Of a DNA stretch of 36,417 nucleotides, positions 25,195-33,677 are shown one piece after another. Where the stretch lies: NCBI GenBank assembly GCA_029210805.1, contig JARGGA010000003.1, positions 1-36,417 of the forward strand, given 5' to 3'. Within the stretch, counting starts at the first letter, position 1. Each line of letters opens with the position of its first letter. The notes under the pieces were generated by a model. The model was not told the DNA's origin. It searched no databases and worked only from the letters and a program-made list of their open reading frames with translations. This stretch comes from Candidatus Thorarchaeota archaeon (GTDB lineage Archaea > Asgardarchaeota > Thorarchaeia > Thorarchaeales > Thorarchaeaceae). A program made the position numbers and the translations under genes.

Positions 25195-25209
25195 GCCAGC
25201 CCACCACTT
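25195..25209 (+). repeat. att-like repeat copy 3
   Basis: GCCAGCCCACCACTT is identical to 21612-21626 at the end of tRNA-Pro. No T-arm or other tRNA part lies next to it, so it is a fragment and not a second tRNA. Confidence 0.55.
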
Positions 25210-25313
25210 TGTTATTCTGACAATGAGTCACCTTTTACGCCATCCGGAAAGACATTTATATTTCTCGATTATCCGATGATTGGAATTGGTCCTGCAATTA
25301 CGAGGTGAGATGC

Positions 25314-26360
25314 ATGAGTACCGAGCAGCATTCTGAGAGCGAAAAGAAACTAAGTATCTTTGAAAAGTATCTGCCAGTGTGGGTCGCAGTATGCATGCTC
25401 GTAGGAATCATTCTCTCGCAGGTAGTTCCAGGTATTGGCGAAGCAATTGACTCGTGGAAATTAGGCGAAATATCAATTCCAATTGGTATCTGTCTCTTCC
25501 TCATGATGTACCCAGCTATGCTGAATGTACAGTCTTCCGAACTGAAGAAACTAGGGAGAAATCCGAAACCTATCATTCTCACACTGTTTTCGAATTGGAT
25601 CATAGCTCCAATTGTAGGATTTGCCCTGGCAAACCTGTTTCTTCCCGGAAACGAACAGCTGATTGTTGCTATCATTCTACTATCTTCTAGTCCCTGCACC
25701 GCAATGGTTCTTGTCTGGGGATATCTTGCAGAGGGGAATCAGGAACAGAACATAATCAATACCAGTCTAAACACAGCAACCATTCTCTTCCTCTACGCAC
25801 CGATTGTCGTTCTTCTCACTGGAATCTCAGCAATTCCGCTTGATCGTTGGACATTGTTCATTTCGGTCCTCGTGTTTATCGGGATTCCACTGATTCTTGG
25901 TTTAATCAGCAGAAAATCGCTTGTCAACTGGAAAGGAATCGACTGGTTCGAAAAGAAGTATCGTCCAGCGGTTGGCAACATTGCTCTACTAGCTCTTCTA
26001 ACAACCTTAATCATACTCTTCTCTCTCAACGGTATGGTCATGCTTGAGAATCCGGATCTCCTGGTTTTCGTATCGATTCCACTTCTAATTGGATTTGCAA
26101 TCGTTGTGGGTTACAACCTGCTGATAACAAGGATGGCAAAGCTTGCATACAGAGAGGGAGTGATTACGGTAATAATCGGTTCATCGAGTCATTTTGAGAT
26201 TGCCATTGCAACTGCGATTTCTATCTATGGCGTAGGTTCGATTGCCGCACTTGGCACAACCATGGGTCTCTTTTGGGAAGTGCCTATCATGTTAGGTATT
26301 GTCTACTTGGGGAAATATCTTCGCGCAAAGGGCTTTTGGAAAGAAGAACCTACTGAGTGA
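25314..26360 (+). CDS. acr3: ACR3-family arsenite efflux permease
   Basis: A 348-residue membrane protein with about ten helices that exports arsenite. Key ACR3 features are LLSSSPCTAMVLVWGYLAEG, which holds the essential cysteine of helix 4, GSSSHFEIAIATAISIYG, and MGLFWEVPIMLGIVYLGKY near the end. I use the ATG at 25314, with GAGGTGA five bases upstream; a GTG three codons earlier is the frame's first start. A TATA-like TTTATATTT lies at about 25254-25262. No ArsR or arsenate reductase gene is adjacent; the HTH gene downstream is a possible regulator. Confidence 0.92.
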   Translation: MSTEQHSESEKKLSIFEKYLPVWVAVCMLVGIILSQVVPGIGEAIDSWKLGEISIPIGICLFLMMYPAMLNVQSSELKKLGRNPKPIILTLFSNWIIAPIVGFALANLFLPGNEQLIVAIILLSSSPCTAMVLVWGYLAEGNQEQNIINTSLNTATILFLYAPIVVLLTGISAIPLDRWTLFISVLVFIGIPLILGLISRKSLVNWKGIDWFEKKYRPAVGNIALLALLTTLIILFSLNGMVMLENPDLLVFVSIPLLIGFAIVVGYNLLITRMAKLAYREGVITVIIGSSSHFEIAIATAISIYGVGSIAALGTTMGLFWEVPIMLGIVYLGKYLRAKGFWKEEPTE

Positions 26361-26447
26361 CCCATTGCAAGTCGGCTGGCGTGTTGTCGAGAGTACCGAA
26401 TATACAATCGGCAATAGTCGAAATGTTTATCATGGATTATTCGGCTA

Positions 26448-27182
26448 ATGCCGGTCATGTCAGTTCAATCATCTGTAAGGGAGCGGTTGGCCCGTCGCAT
26501 TGCAGGTGAGATTGCCTTATCCGATTATCCTGGACAGACGATGCGAGTCTGGAGAGAACGCTTCAGATTACCTCAGATTGTATTGGCTGAATATCTTGGA
26601 ATTAGTCCCAGTGTGATTAGTGATTATGAATCCGGACGTAGAAAATCTCCTGGAACTTCAACAATCCGACGTTTTGTTATGGCACTCCTTTCACTTGATG
26701 AACAGAATGGAGGACAGGTTGTTTCAGCCTTCGTGCGATTAATGGATGTCAGTCTAGTGGATCTAAACATTGTCTTGGCAATGAGTGATTTTTCTGCTAG
26801 CATGACAAGTAGGGAATTTTGTGACAAGTTGAAGTGTACAGTCAAGAGTGGAGAGGAGTATCTTGACAAGGAAATCTATGGATACACCCTTGTTGATGTT
26901 GAACGAGCAGTGCGAGAGCTTGACAGTGAGGCATTCCTCAAACTATTTGGAGCAACCACCGAACGATGTCTGATATTTACGAACGTAAATACTGGCCGAG
27001 CTCCAATGATTGCAATCAAATCACAGGAGTTCAAACCTACCCTTGTCGTTCTTCATGGCGTGGGTAAGATCGACCGACTAGCTTTGGAACTATCTGAGCA
27101 GATGCGAATACCTCTTGCAGTGAGCAAGATTAGCTCAATAGATACGCTACTTCGAGAATTACGTGCCTTTGGCCCTGACTAG
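26448..27182 (+). CDS. HTH (XRE-type) archaeal transcriptional regulator
   Basis: A 244-residue protein. Residues about 28-80 form a Cro/XRE helix-turn-helix (RERFRLPQIVLAEYLGISPSVISDYESGRRKSPG). The C-terminal 150 residues form an alpha/beta domain (CLIFTNVNTGRAPMIAIK, LVVLHGVGKIDRLALELSE), as in a widespread archaeal family of predicted regulators (COG1709-like, from memory). TTTATCAT about 23 bases before the ATG suggests a leaderless mRNA. It follows acr3 on the same strand; control of acr3 is possible but unproven. Confidence 0.8.
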   Translation: MPVMSVQSSVRERLARRIAGEIALSDYPGQTMRVWRERFRLPQIVLAEYLGISPSVISDYESGRRKSPGTSTIRRFVMALLSLDEQNGGQVVSAFVRLMDVSLVDLNIVLAMSDFSASMTSREFCDKLKCTVKSGEEYLDKEIYGYTLVDVERAVRELDSEAFLKLFGATTERCLIFTNVNTGRAPMIAIKSQEFKPTLVVLHGVGKIDRLALELSEQMRIPLAVSKISSIDTLLRELRAFGPD

Positions 27183-27293
27183 CCAAAGATTAGTTTCAAT
27201 GCTAATTTCTGAATTTAAAGGCAGCAATGGAAAGTGATTTCTTGCAGGTCGATGTGACATGGAATTTCATTTGAAAAGAAAAGTGTGTTCGCA

Positions 27294-28355
27294 CTACATC
27301 TGATTATTTACTAGAGTATCCTTCCCTAGGAATTCTAGAAAATCATTGTACACTTGTCTAAAAGACCGCGTATCATTCTTGAAGGCCTCAATCTGTCCAA
27401 TTATTTCTTCAATTTTAGCTATGAGAAATGTCGTATCTCTTCTGAATCCATTTGATTGCTGGTCAGATTGAAGTATGAATAGAATCTCCTGGAATTTTGG
27501 GGCATTTGAAAAGATGAAGGTATCAGTTTTTCGTATAGCTGAAAGGATACTCAATGCTATGGATTCAAGATAATAGATTTGTGGTTTGCGATACTCTCTT
27601 GGTAGAACGCGAATGTATTTCCTTTCAAGGTCTTTATGCAAATATCTAGAAATGGTACTGCGAGAGAAACCTGTAGCATCAATCAAAGTCTGTTGATTAG
27701 CGCCTCGATGGGTAAAGAAGACGCTCAGAATTCGATTTCTTATAGGGTCACTTTTATAGTATCCCAAAATATCCAATAGTTCTCTCTCTAATTCTTGTGT
27801 TTCAAATGGGTAGACTATCATTTCATTCAGCGGGATTATTTCGGATACGTCTTCTTGAAAGAATGAGAATCTCTTCTCTCTCTTCATAATTCTTCGTTGC
27901 GCTTCGATGTAATTCCGAAGGCTATTTAGTCGTCTATGCAAGAGTTTCGTTGCAATGGGATACTTGCTCCGTAGATCTTGAAAATCTCTTTGCTTTTCCA
28001 CTATGTATAGATCAAGTTTCTCAAGATCTTCAATGATTCTAGCAAAAGGGGTGTAAGCAAACCTTACTCTTTCTGGATTTATTCTGTAGAGGTTTTTGTG
28101 CGTATTTGGAATAATACTACGGCTTATGATATCCGTTTGAAGAAACGATTGCAGCGTCGCTGAAATGGTGCTCAGAGAGAATCCTGTTAGTTGCTTTAGC
28201 TGTTCTTGGGTTAGAGTATCATAGACTGAAAGATACGCAAAAACCTCTGTTGCTCTTGGGGTAAGACCAAGCATTTTTCCAATTTTCTTATAGAATGTGA
28301 CAATCTGTTGCTCGATCTCCTTTAACTGCCCTGATAACAACTCAACTTCTTTCAT
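27294..28355 (-). CDS. Tandem winged-helix (GbsR/MarR-like) regulator
   Basis: About 353 residues with two similar winged-helix modules: TEVFAYLSVYDTLTQEQLKQLTGFSLSTISATLQSFL and then IRNRILSVFFTHRGANQQTLIDATGFSRSTISRYLHKDL. Each is followed by a helical part. The second half mirrors the first, so it arose by internal duplication. I choose the ATG at 28355, with AAAGGATGG upstream; further starts reach 28397. It is divergent from the SBBP-repeat gene, and an inverted repeat over its promoter suggests self-regulation. Confidence 0.78.
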   Translation of the reverse strand: MKEVELLSGQLKEIEQQIVTFYKKIGKMLGLTPRATEVFAYLSVYDTLTQEQLKQLTGFSLSTISATLQSFLQTDIISRSIIPNTHKNLYRINPERVRFAYTPFARIIEDLEKLDLYIVEKQRDFQDLRSKYPIATKLLHRRLNSLRNYIEAQRRIMKREKRFSFFQEDVSEIIPLNEMIVYPFETQELERELLDILGYYKSDPIRNRILSVFFTHRGANQQTLIDATGFSRSTISRYLHKDLERKYIRVLPREYRKPQIYYLESIALSILSAIRKTDTFIFSNAPKFQEILFILQSDQQSNGFRRDTTFLIAKIEEIIGQIEAFKNDTRSFRQVYNDFLEFLGKDTLVNNQM

Positions 28356-28384
28356 TGGTTCCATCCTTTCTTTAGCATCTTTCA

Positions 28385-28420
28385 ATATATCTATCAAACC
28401 ATTGCTCTGATAGGATATAT
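28385..28420. promoter_or_regulatory. Inverted repeat in the divergent promoter region
   Basis: ATATATCTATCA (28385-28396) and TGATAGGATATAT (28408-28420) are complementary apart from one extra G. A minus-strand TATA box (AAAATATATCC) overlaps the right arm, and the plus-strand SBBP promoter (AAATATATAA near 28444) lies next to it, so one bound regulator could affect both genes. Confidence 0.5.
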
Positions 28421-28487
28421 TTTATTCAATTTACGAAATTTAGAAAATATATAATTCTTGTGTCGACTTGAAAACGGAGATTCAGCA

Positions 28488-30083
28488 ATGTCAGATTACA
28501 GGGCGTTAAAACGAATGAAGGCCATAATCGTAATCCTAGTGCTTCTATTTCTTGGAGCATTCTTCCAAGTGGAGGCTAGCACTGAAAATGATCAGCTTGA
28601 ATTGATTGATTTCTCGAGCTACTTCGGAGGCTCTGGTGATGAGTCAATGGGGGCTTCGTATGCCTTTGGAGATACTGTTGATGATTCGATGGGGAACATC
28701 ATTTTAGTTGGAGCAACTTATTCTGAAGATTTTCCAATAAAGAATGCCTATCAGGACCACCTCAATGGCAATAGAGATAGTATCATCGCAAAATTCCATC
28801 CGAATGGTTCGCTTATTTTCTCCACATATTTTGGGGGCTCTGCTCAAGAATTGATTACAGGTGTAGATGTTGATTCAGAGGATAATATCATTATAGCAGG
28901 CATAACTGGTTCTCCAGACTATCCACTGGTGAATCCACTCCAATCAACTTTCACGGGAGGCAACGAAGGGAATGCGGATTGTTTCATCACCAAGTTCTCA
29001 CAAGATGGTCAATCCCTTCTGTTTTCGACTTTCTTTGGTGGCACATGAAGCGATTGGTTATATGCTTTGGATATCGATTCCAATAACAGAATAGCTATCA
29101 CAGGTACTACTGAATCCAGCGATTTCCCATTACTAAATTCCAATCAAAGTACAAATGCTGGTTCGCTCGACGTCTTCCTCTCATTTTTTGAGGCCGATGC
29201 ACAGTCTATACTGTTTTCAACCTATCTGGGTACGACAGGAATTGACCATGGGCGAGCGATTGACTTTGATTCCCAGGGAGATATTTTACTCGCAGGGATG
29301 ATTGCAAATGGAGATCTTGCAACAGACGGGGCCTATCAAGAGGAATACGGGGGTGGGACTTCTGATGCTTTTCTAGCAAAGTATCAGACAAATGGTACTT
29401 TGGAGTACATCACTTTCTTGGGAGGTACATCTTCTGACACGGCTAATGACATGGCAGTAGACAGTAATGACAATGTCATACTCACTGGCTATACAATGTC
29501 TGATGATTTTCCGATTCTCAATGCCATTCAAGAAGAGCGGGTTGAGCGATCAGAGATGTTCATTACTAAATTCACTCCAAATAGTCAAAGTGTATCGTTC
29601 AGTTCTTATATGGGCGGCTCGTCTGCAGATTACGGTAATGCTGTCAAAGCAGACTCCCAAAATCGCATCATCGTTACGGGTCAGACTTCCTCGAATGATT
29701 TTCCGACGACATACACTCTGAACAGTACTGAGTCAAGGTATGACAATGTATTGCTTGTGGTGTTGAATCAGGATGGGACACTCCTCTTCTCAACATTATT
29801 TGGAGGAACGTATGATTATGTTGGTATCGGAGTTGCTTGGTATTCAAATGACAGTTACATAGTTGTAGGTTACACTGAATCTACCGATTTTCCAATCTAC
29901 CAAGCCTATCAAGGGACACATAGTGGAAGCAATGACATGTTCATCATGAAGATTAACCTAGAAGGCTTGATAGATCCGCGACAGGTTGAATTTACATTTG
30001 GCATCATAGAAGGCAGTATTGTGATTGGGACAATAGTAGTTGTCATATTACTAGTTCTGTTTGTCCGGAGGAGAGCAGGATAG
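28488..30083 (+). pseudogene. SBBP-repeat surface protein interrupted by an in-frame TGA
   Basis: Read through one TGA (29046-29048), this is a 531-residue protein with a signal peptide (IIVILVLLFLGAFFQVEA), about seven SBBP beta-propeller repeats (FSTYFGGSAQE, VDVDSEDNIIIAGITGS; FSTFFGGT, IDIDSNNRIAITGTTESS; FSTYLGTTG, IDFDSQGDILLAG; YITFLGGTSSD, AVDSNDNVILTGYT) and a C-terminal transmembrane helix with FVRRRAG. The TGA falls at a variable position just after FFGGT inside a repeat, and the next repeat continues in the same frame, so a single change or misread base separates it from an intact gene. The ATG at 28488 has GGAG eight bases upstream. Confidence 0.8.
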
Positions 30084-30101
30084 TATTGCTGACAACATGA
30101 T

Positions 30102-30195
30102 GGTTCGTTGTGACTACGTTACACCGGAATCTGGATTGTCATTTCCACCATCATAAAAGGAATCTCGGTTCGTTGTGACTACGTTACACCGGAAT
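30102..30195. repeat. Two 29-bp direct repeats with a 36-bp spacer
   Basis: Identical 29-base units at 30102-30130 and 30167-30195 start GGTTCGTTGTGACTACG and end TTACACCGGAAT. Each has an imperfect internal palindrome (TGTGAC and GTTACA around TAC). They lie between two convergent genes. The dimensions resemble a CRISPR repeat-spacer-repeat unit, but there is only one spacer and no cas gene. Confidence 0.8.
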
Positions 30196-30233
30196 ACTCT
30201 TCCAGAGGTAAGAGATGAGTCATGAATTGAGTA

Positions 30234-31247
30234 TCAAGCATCACTAAACAACAGCTTAAGTATTGCCATTCTTGTCACCACACCATTATAGACTTGGTCA
30301 AAATACCTTGCTTGTGGCAACGAATCAACATCAGAATCAATCTCATCAACACGTGGGAGTGGATGAAGGATAATTGCATCTTTTCTCAATTTCTCTGCAT
30401 CTTTTTTGGTTATTTTGAACTGCCCAGCAACCTTGTCGTATTCTCTGATGTCTCCGAATCTTTCTTTTTGTATACGTGTTTGATAGATAACATCGACATC
30501 CTCGGAAACAGCCTCTTCTATACTATCGACCTGTTCAACTGAGATGCCCTTCTTCTTCATCTCATCCACGACTGCGGGTTTCATTCTGAGTGATGGTGGA
30601 GCTGCAAGTCTGATTTTGACGTTATAATGAGACAAACCCATCCCTAGGGAGTGAACCGTTCTACCGTATTTCAGGTCTCCACAGAGCGAAATGGTAAGGC
30701 CGTCTATCTTTCCTTTCATTTTCTTGATTGAATACAGGTCGAGTAATCCCTGAGTAGGATGCTCTTCGGCACCGCTTCCTGCATTAATGACTGGAACGGA
30801 GGAGAACTCTGCAGCAACCCTTGCTGATCCATCAAGTGGGTGTCGAATAACAATCAAGTCTGCATATCTTTCTACAGTGCGGATGGTGTCTGCGAGGGTT
30901 TCCCCCTTTACCCCTGCACTGGTTGACATAACATCTGAGAAACCCAAAACGCTACCGCCTAGACGATGCATTGCACTCTCAAAAGACAACCTGGTTCTTG
31001 TAGATGCTTCGAAGAACAAAACCGCCATTATCTTGTCGTGAAGGTCTGTACTGCGTTTTACGGCAACATCTTCCATCTTTGCCGCGGTATCCAAAATTAG
31101 GTCAATGTCCTCTCGAGAGAGGTCGTGTATACTTATCAGATTCTTGAATTTTCCCACACTGCTTCGCCTCGTAACAGTCTGGGATGATTGACCCCATTGA
31201 TTGCTCTTTAAGTCTTCTTGAAAGAATGCGCCTCTTCTATTTGCCAT
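30234..31247 (-). CDS. pyrB: Aspartate carbamoyltransferase, catalytic subunit
   Basis: A 337-residue enzyme joining carbamoyl phosphate and aspartate, the committed step of pyrimidine synthesis. Motifs: [13 protein letters not shown] (carbamoyl phosphate binding), [32 protein letters not shown], and [11 protein letters not shown], which binds aspartate. I start at the ATG at 31247, which overlaps the end of the dCMP deaminase gene by eleven bases; about 28 residues precede the usual N-terminus. The frame extends further but inside the upstream gene. The regulatory subunit pyrI is not adjacent. Confidence 0.93.
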   Translation of the reverse strand: MANRRGAFFQEDLKSNQWGQSSQTVTRRSSVGKFKNLISIHDLSREDIDLILDTAAKMEDVAVKRSTDLHDKIMAVLFFEASTRTRLSFESAMHRLGGSVLGFSDVMSTSAGVKGETLADTIRTVERYADLIVIRHPLDGSARVAAEFSSVPVINAGSGAEEHPTQGLLDLYSIKKMKGKIDGLTISLCGDLKYGRTVHSLGMGLSHYNVKIRLAAPPSLRMKPAVVDEMKKKGISVEQVDSIEEAVSEDVDVIYQTRIQKERFGDIREYDKVAGQFKITKKDAEKLRKDAIILHPLPRVDEIDSDVDSLPQARYFDQVYNGVVTRMAILKLLFSDA

Positions 31248-31713
31248 TGATACTATGCTTTCGGTCGATATCAACCTGTCTGAAAATAAGATTTGATTGC
31301 TCAACGAGCTCCTTTGCAAGTTTGTCCTCATACCCTTCCATATAGATGACTTCAGTAATTCCTGCGTTGATTATCATCTTGGTGCAGATACTACATGGCT
31401 GCGTAGTGCAGTATATCTTTGCACCTTTCACACTAACTCCATGATATGCTGCTTGAATGATGGCATTCTGTTCTGCATGCAGTCCTCTACATAACTCATG
31501 ATGTGTTCCGGACTTCACTCCCATGCGCTGGCGCATACAGCCCCCCAGCTCTTCGCAATGGGGCAGACCTTTTGGGGCGCCGTTGTATCCGGTTGAGAGT
31601 ATCTGTGAATCCTTTACTATGACCGCACCGACATTATTCCTCAGACACGTACTTCGAGTACTTAGTAGGTCTGCAATCTCTGAGAAGTATACGTCTTTGC
31701 TTTTACGGGTCAT
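31237..31713 (-). CDS. dCMP deaminase (deoxycytidylate deaminase)
   Basis: A 158-residue zinc enzyme converting dCMP to dUMP for thymidylate synthesis. The zinc site is GLHAEQNAI (His and catalytic Glu) with [12 protein letters not shown] (two Cys). An inserted segment rich in Cys and His ([16 protein letters not shown]...THHELCRG) is typical of the family. AAGGAGCAC precedes the ATG and CTATAAAG at about 31768-31775 (minus strand) is a good TATA box. It is the first gene of the operon with pyrB, so two pyrimidine steps are co-expressed. Confidence 0.92.
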   Translation of the reverse strand: MTRKSKDVYFSEIADLLSTRSTCLRNNVGAVIVKDSQILSTGYNGAPKGLPHCEELGGCMRQRMGVKSGTHHELCRGLHAEQNAIIQAAYHGVSVKGAKIYCTTQPCSICTKMIINAGITEVIYMEGYEDKLAKELVEQSNLIFRQVDIDRKHSINGK

Positions 31714-31862
31714 ATGAAACTGTGCTCCTTTGTTAACCGATGGCTGTTTGTGTTTCTCTTATGAAGTTCTTTATAGTACACTTAAGCCCCAAGGGAAAGG
31801 TAAAAAGAGTACATTTTGAAGTCAAAATAGATTTCCCAACACAATTGGAGCGCCTCGTACCA

Positions 31863-32231
31863 ATGAGAGAGAAGAAAGGAAAACTAATCATCTGGCCTGC
31901 ATACTTGGATTCCAAACTCACACGTGGAGAAGGCAGACGGATTCCTATCAATCTTGGTGCACCTGATGTGACCGCGGACATACTGAAGCAGTCCGCAGAT
32001 ATGAGAGGTCTCGAATCTGAGATTGAGCAAGGCAAACGATACCCTCGTCAGGCAGTGGATCGAGGTGGATATCTTGTCATAGAGAATCCCGAGGGCCACA
32101 AGAAGAAACGTCTTCTCTTGATGCTGGCAAAAGGCGTACGCAAAATAGTATCAGAGCGAAAGGCTGCCAAAGCCGCTGCTGAGCTAAAGAAGACCAAGGG
32201 GAAGAAAGGCAAGAAGGGTCGCCGAAAATAG
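31863..32231 (+). CDS. srp19: Signal recognition particle subunit SRP19
   Basis: A 122-residue RNA-binding protein that helps SRP54 bind 7S RNA. The family motif IIWPAYLDSKLTRGEGRRIP is near the N-terminus, followed by ILKQSADM and GGYLVIENPEGHKKKRLLLML. The start is taken at the ATG just before this motif; starts at 31740 and 31761 would add 35-40 residues that SRP19 does not normally have and would overlap the deaminase promoter. The lysine-rich C-terminal tail (KKTKGKKGKKGRRK) is longer than usual. It is co-oriented with gar1. Confidence 0.93.
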   Translation: MREKKGKLIIWPAYLDSKLTRGEGRRIPINLGAPDVTADILKQSADMRGLESEIEQGKRYPRQAVDRGGYLVIENPEGHKKKRLLLMLAKGVRKIVSERKAAKAAAELKKTKGKKGKKGRRK

Positions 32232-32258
32232 AACGAGCCACTTGTGGAGTTGAACCTT

Positions 32259-32489
32259 ATGAGAAGACTAGGAAAGGTACTACAGGTCACAAAACGAGGC
32301 TCCGTGATAGTTCAGACGGATAAAAGCCCTCCAATTGGCGCCAAAGTTGTTGACAAACAAGCTCAACCAATTGGCATTATTCAGGATGTTTTTGGCCCAG
32401 TCAATAATCCCTATGTTTCAATCCGTTCAAAAAATCATGAAAAATCTCTGAAGCTAATAAACCAAATTGTCTATTTGTACAAAAAGTAA
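32259..32489 (+). CDS. gar1: H/ACA ribonucleoprotein subunit Gar1
   Basis: A 76-residue protein of the H/ACA complex that guides pseudouridine formation. RLGKVLQVTKRGSVIVQT, PPIGAKVVDKQAQPIGIIQDVFGPV and NNPYVSIR are the Gar1 core barrel. The start chosen is the ATG at 32259 with GGAG upstream; an in-frame GTG lies five codons earlier. SRP19-Gar1 order is common in archaea, where TFB often follows; here a TFE-beta-like gene comes next. Confidence 0.93.
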   Translation: MRRLGKVLQVTKRGSVIVQTDKSPPIGAKVVDKQAQPIGIIQDVFGPVNNPYVSIRSKNHEKSLKLINQIVYLYKK

Positions 32490-32612
32490 CAAGAAAGAAA
32501 TTGCGGTAAACGTACATTATTATACATCCGTGTCGAATTGTAGCCGACAATCAGCGAAAGCGACATGTCGTTACCGTATGTTTTATACGTGGCCGCGTTA
32601 ATTGTTTGGATT

Positions 32613-32652
32613 GTAGCGCACTCGGAAAAGTCGCCTTTTCCGGCCTCGTTAC
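32613..32652 (+). promoter_or_regulatory. Hairpin in the leader of the TFE-beta gene
   Basis: An eight-base perfect stem (CGGAAAAG with CTTTTCCG, loop TCGC, 32623-32642) is extended by GTAGCG (32613-32618) with CGTTAC (32647-32652) across a small internal loop. TTTTATACG at about 32581-32589 could be the TATA box, which places the hairpin in the untranslated leader about 30 bases before the start codon. Confidence 0.45.
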
Positions 32653-32680
32653 GCTGTTGTCATGCCCAGAAGGTATGTCA

Positions 32681-33022
32681 ATGAAAAAACTATTCGACCA
32701 GATTCTCAGCGCTTTACGAGCTACAGGTGGAAAAGGCATGATCATTGACGAAATAACCTCCTTGCTCGACATTGACACACAAACCGCAGCAGATGCAATT
32801 GAAAAACTACTCAAGGAGAAACGAATCAAAATGGAAGATGCCCGATACTTACTACAGCAAGACGCGATGGGCGACGAGGCAGAAAAGGGGAAAGTAGGCG
32901 ACCTAAATGGTTGTCCTTGTTTTCAATGCCATAAGCTATTACTCTGTGGGGTCCGACAACCAGACTCGCCTACTAAGTGCAAAGAAATGCAATATTGGAT
33001 GATAGCATCCGATCAAGCGTAA
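32681..33022 (+). CDS. TFE-beta / RPC39-like transcription factor
   Basis: A 113-residue protein. Residues about 1-60 form a winged helix (LFDQILSALRATGGKGMIIDEITSLLDIDTQTAADAIEKLL). The C-terminal part has CPCFQC followed by CGVRQPDSPTKCKEMQYWM, the cysteine pattern that holds a 4Fe-4S cluster in human RPC39 and archaeal TFE-beta, including the closing M-x-x-W-like end. TFE-beta helps open promoter DNA with TFE-alpha. The start is the ATG at 32681, with AGAAGG seven bases upstream; the frame opens further at 32606 within the leader hairpin. Its place after srp19-gar1 fits information-processing genes. Confidence 0.85.
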   Translation: MKKLFDQILSALRATGGKGMIIDEITSLLDIDTQTAADAIEKLLKEKRIKMEDARYLLQQDAMGDEAEKGKVGDLNGCPCFQCHKLLLCGVRQPDSPTKCKEMQYWMIASDQA

Positions 33023-33050
33023 AGAGATGCAAGAGTAAAAGGTACCCGCC

Positions 33051-33221
33051 TCTCACTCTACGGTTGTCCATGCTTTCCACGAGTGAGAATCACCAAGTGC
33101 AGTGAGTTTTCATCCAAGTCCGGTTAACGATTGATACTGAACAATAGTCACAATGAGGCAAGTTCCTCATCGGGGCCAATCGTGGTAGGAGGGTTGAGTT
33201 TCGTAATTGAGGGAAGCCACG
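33051..33221 (+). ncRNA. Candidate structured non-coding RNA
   Basis: Three hairpins follow the TFE-beta stop: TCTCACTC (33051-33058) with GAGTGAGA (33081-33088); CGATTG (33128-33133) with CAATCG (33177-33182), enclosing ATGAGG-CAAGTT-CCTCAT (33153-33170); and CGTGG (33181-33185) with CCACG (33217-33221), followed two bases later by ACA. The last could be an H/ACA-like stem. I cannot assign a family, and no ORF explains this part of the 655-base gap. Confidence 0.3.
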
Positions 33222-33240
33222 TTACAGAGAGCAGGCGGAA

Positions 33241-33266
33241 GCGTGACCAAAGAGCGTGACCAAAGA
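33241..33266 (+). repeat. Two tandem copies of a 13-bp unit
   Basis: GCGTGACCAAAGA occurs twice in direct succession (33241-33253, 33254-33266). The meaning is unknown. Confidence 0.7.
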
Positions 33267-33433
33267 GATTGTTTATCTCCGAGAGTTCCTTCAATAGTAT
33301 TGGATAGATTTCTATCGTCAATGTAGTACATGCTCATACTTTCTTTACATCTTGAGATGTAGATAAACTCCTAGAATCTATGCCAATATTCGCCCTGGGG
33401 GTTGTAGAGCAATGAGGAGATGCACCAAGATGA

Positions 33434-33630
33434 CTAAGACTCTACTGCCTTCCTCCCCTCAGATATAGCATGCTCAATATTATTTGTGAGTGTATCAAAT
33501 TCTTTTTCTAATTCATGACGTTTGTCTGAATCGGCTTCAGATTTTGTTTTTTCCGCAAGTGGTTCCAACTTCCTAAGTAGATGCTTCGCTTTTTTGAGAT
33601 GACTACTTCCCTCATTTAATTGATCTTTTT
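33434..33630 (-). pseudogene. Coding remnant without start codon, charged helical
   Basis: A minus-strand frame of about 65 codons ends in TAG at 33434-33436 and has coding-like composition: NEGSSHLKKAKHLLRKLEPL, EKEFDTLTNNIEHAISEGRK, a charged amphipathic helical pair. No ATG, GTG or TTG start precedes it before an in-frame TAA near 33630, apart from an internal TTG. It may be the tail of a gene whose front was lost when the neighbouring nuclease-membrane gene arrived. Confidence 0.4.
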
Positions 33631-33677
33631 AGATATTTGAACATCCAAATGATTTATGAGTCAGTGCAAATACAAAC

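Larger units (their letters stand above)
21624..25209. mobile_element. Candidate tRNA-Pro integrated island (composite)
   Basis: The segment starts at the 3' end of tRNA-Pro, carries an internal partial copy of that end at 23607-23621 and closes with an exact 15-base copy at 25195-25209. This suggests two successive insertions at the same tRNA: one carrying two membrane-protein genes, the other a Ycf48-like protein with its small partner. No integrase gene is visible, so it would be a decayed or non-autonomous element. Confidence 0.4.

Noticed and set aside
30102-30195. Calling a true CRISPR array
   Set aside because: Only two repeats and one spacer, no leader and no cas genes; kept as a repeat and reported as a finding.
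33128-33230. RNase P RNA
   Set aside because: GAGGCAAGTTCC and ACAGA loosely recall its conserved regions, but the spacing is far too short and the P4 core sequence does not match.
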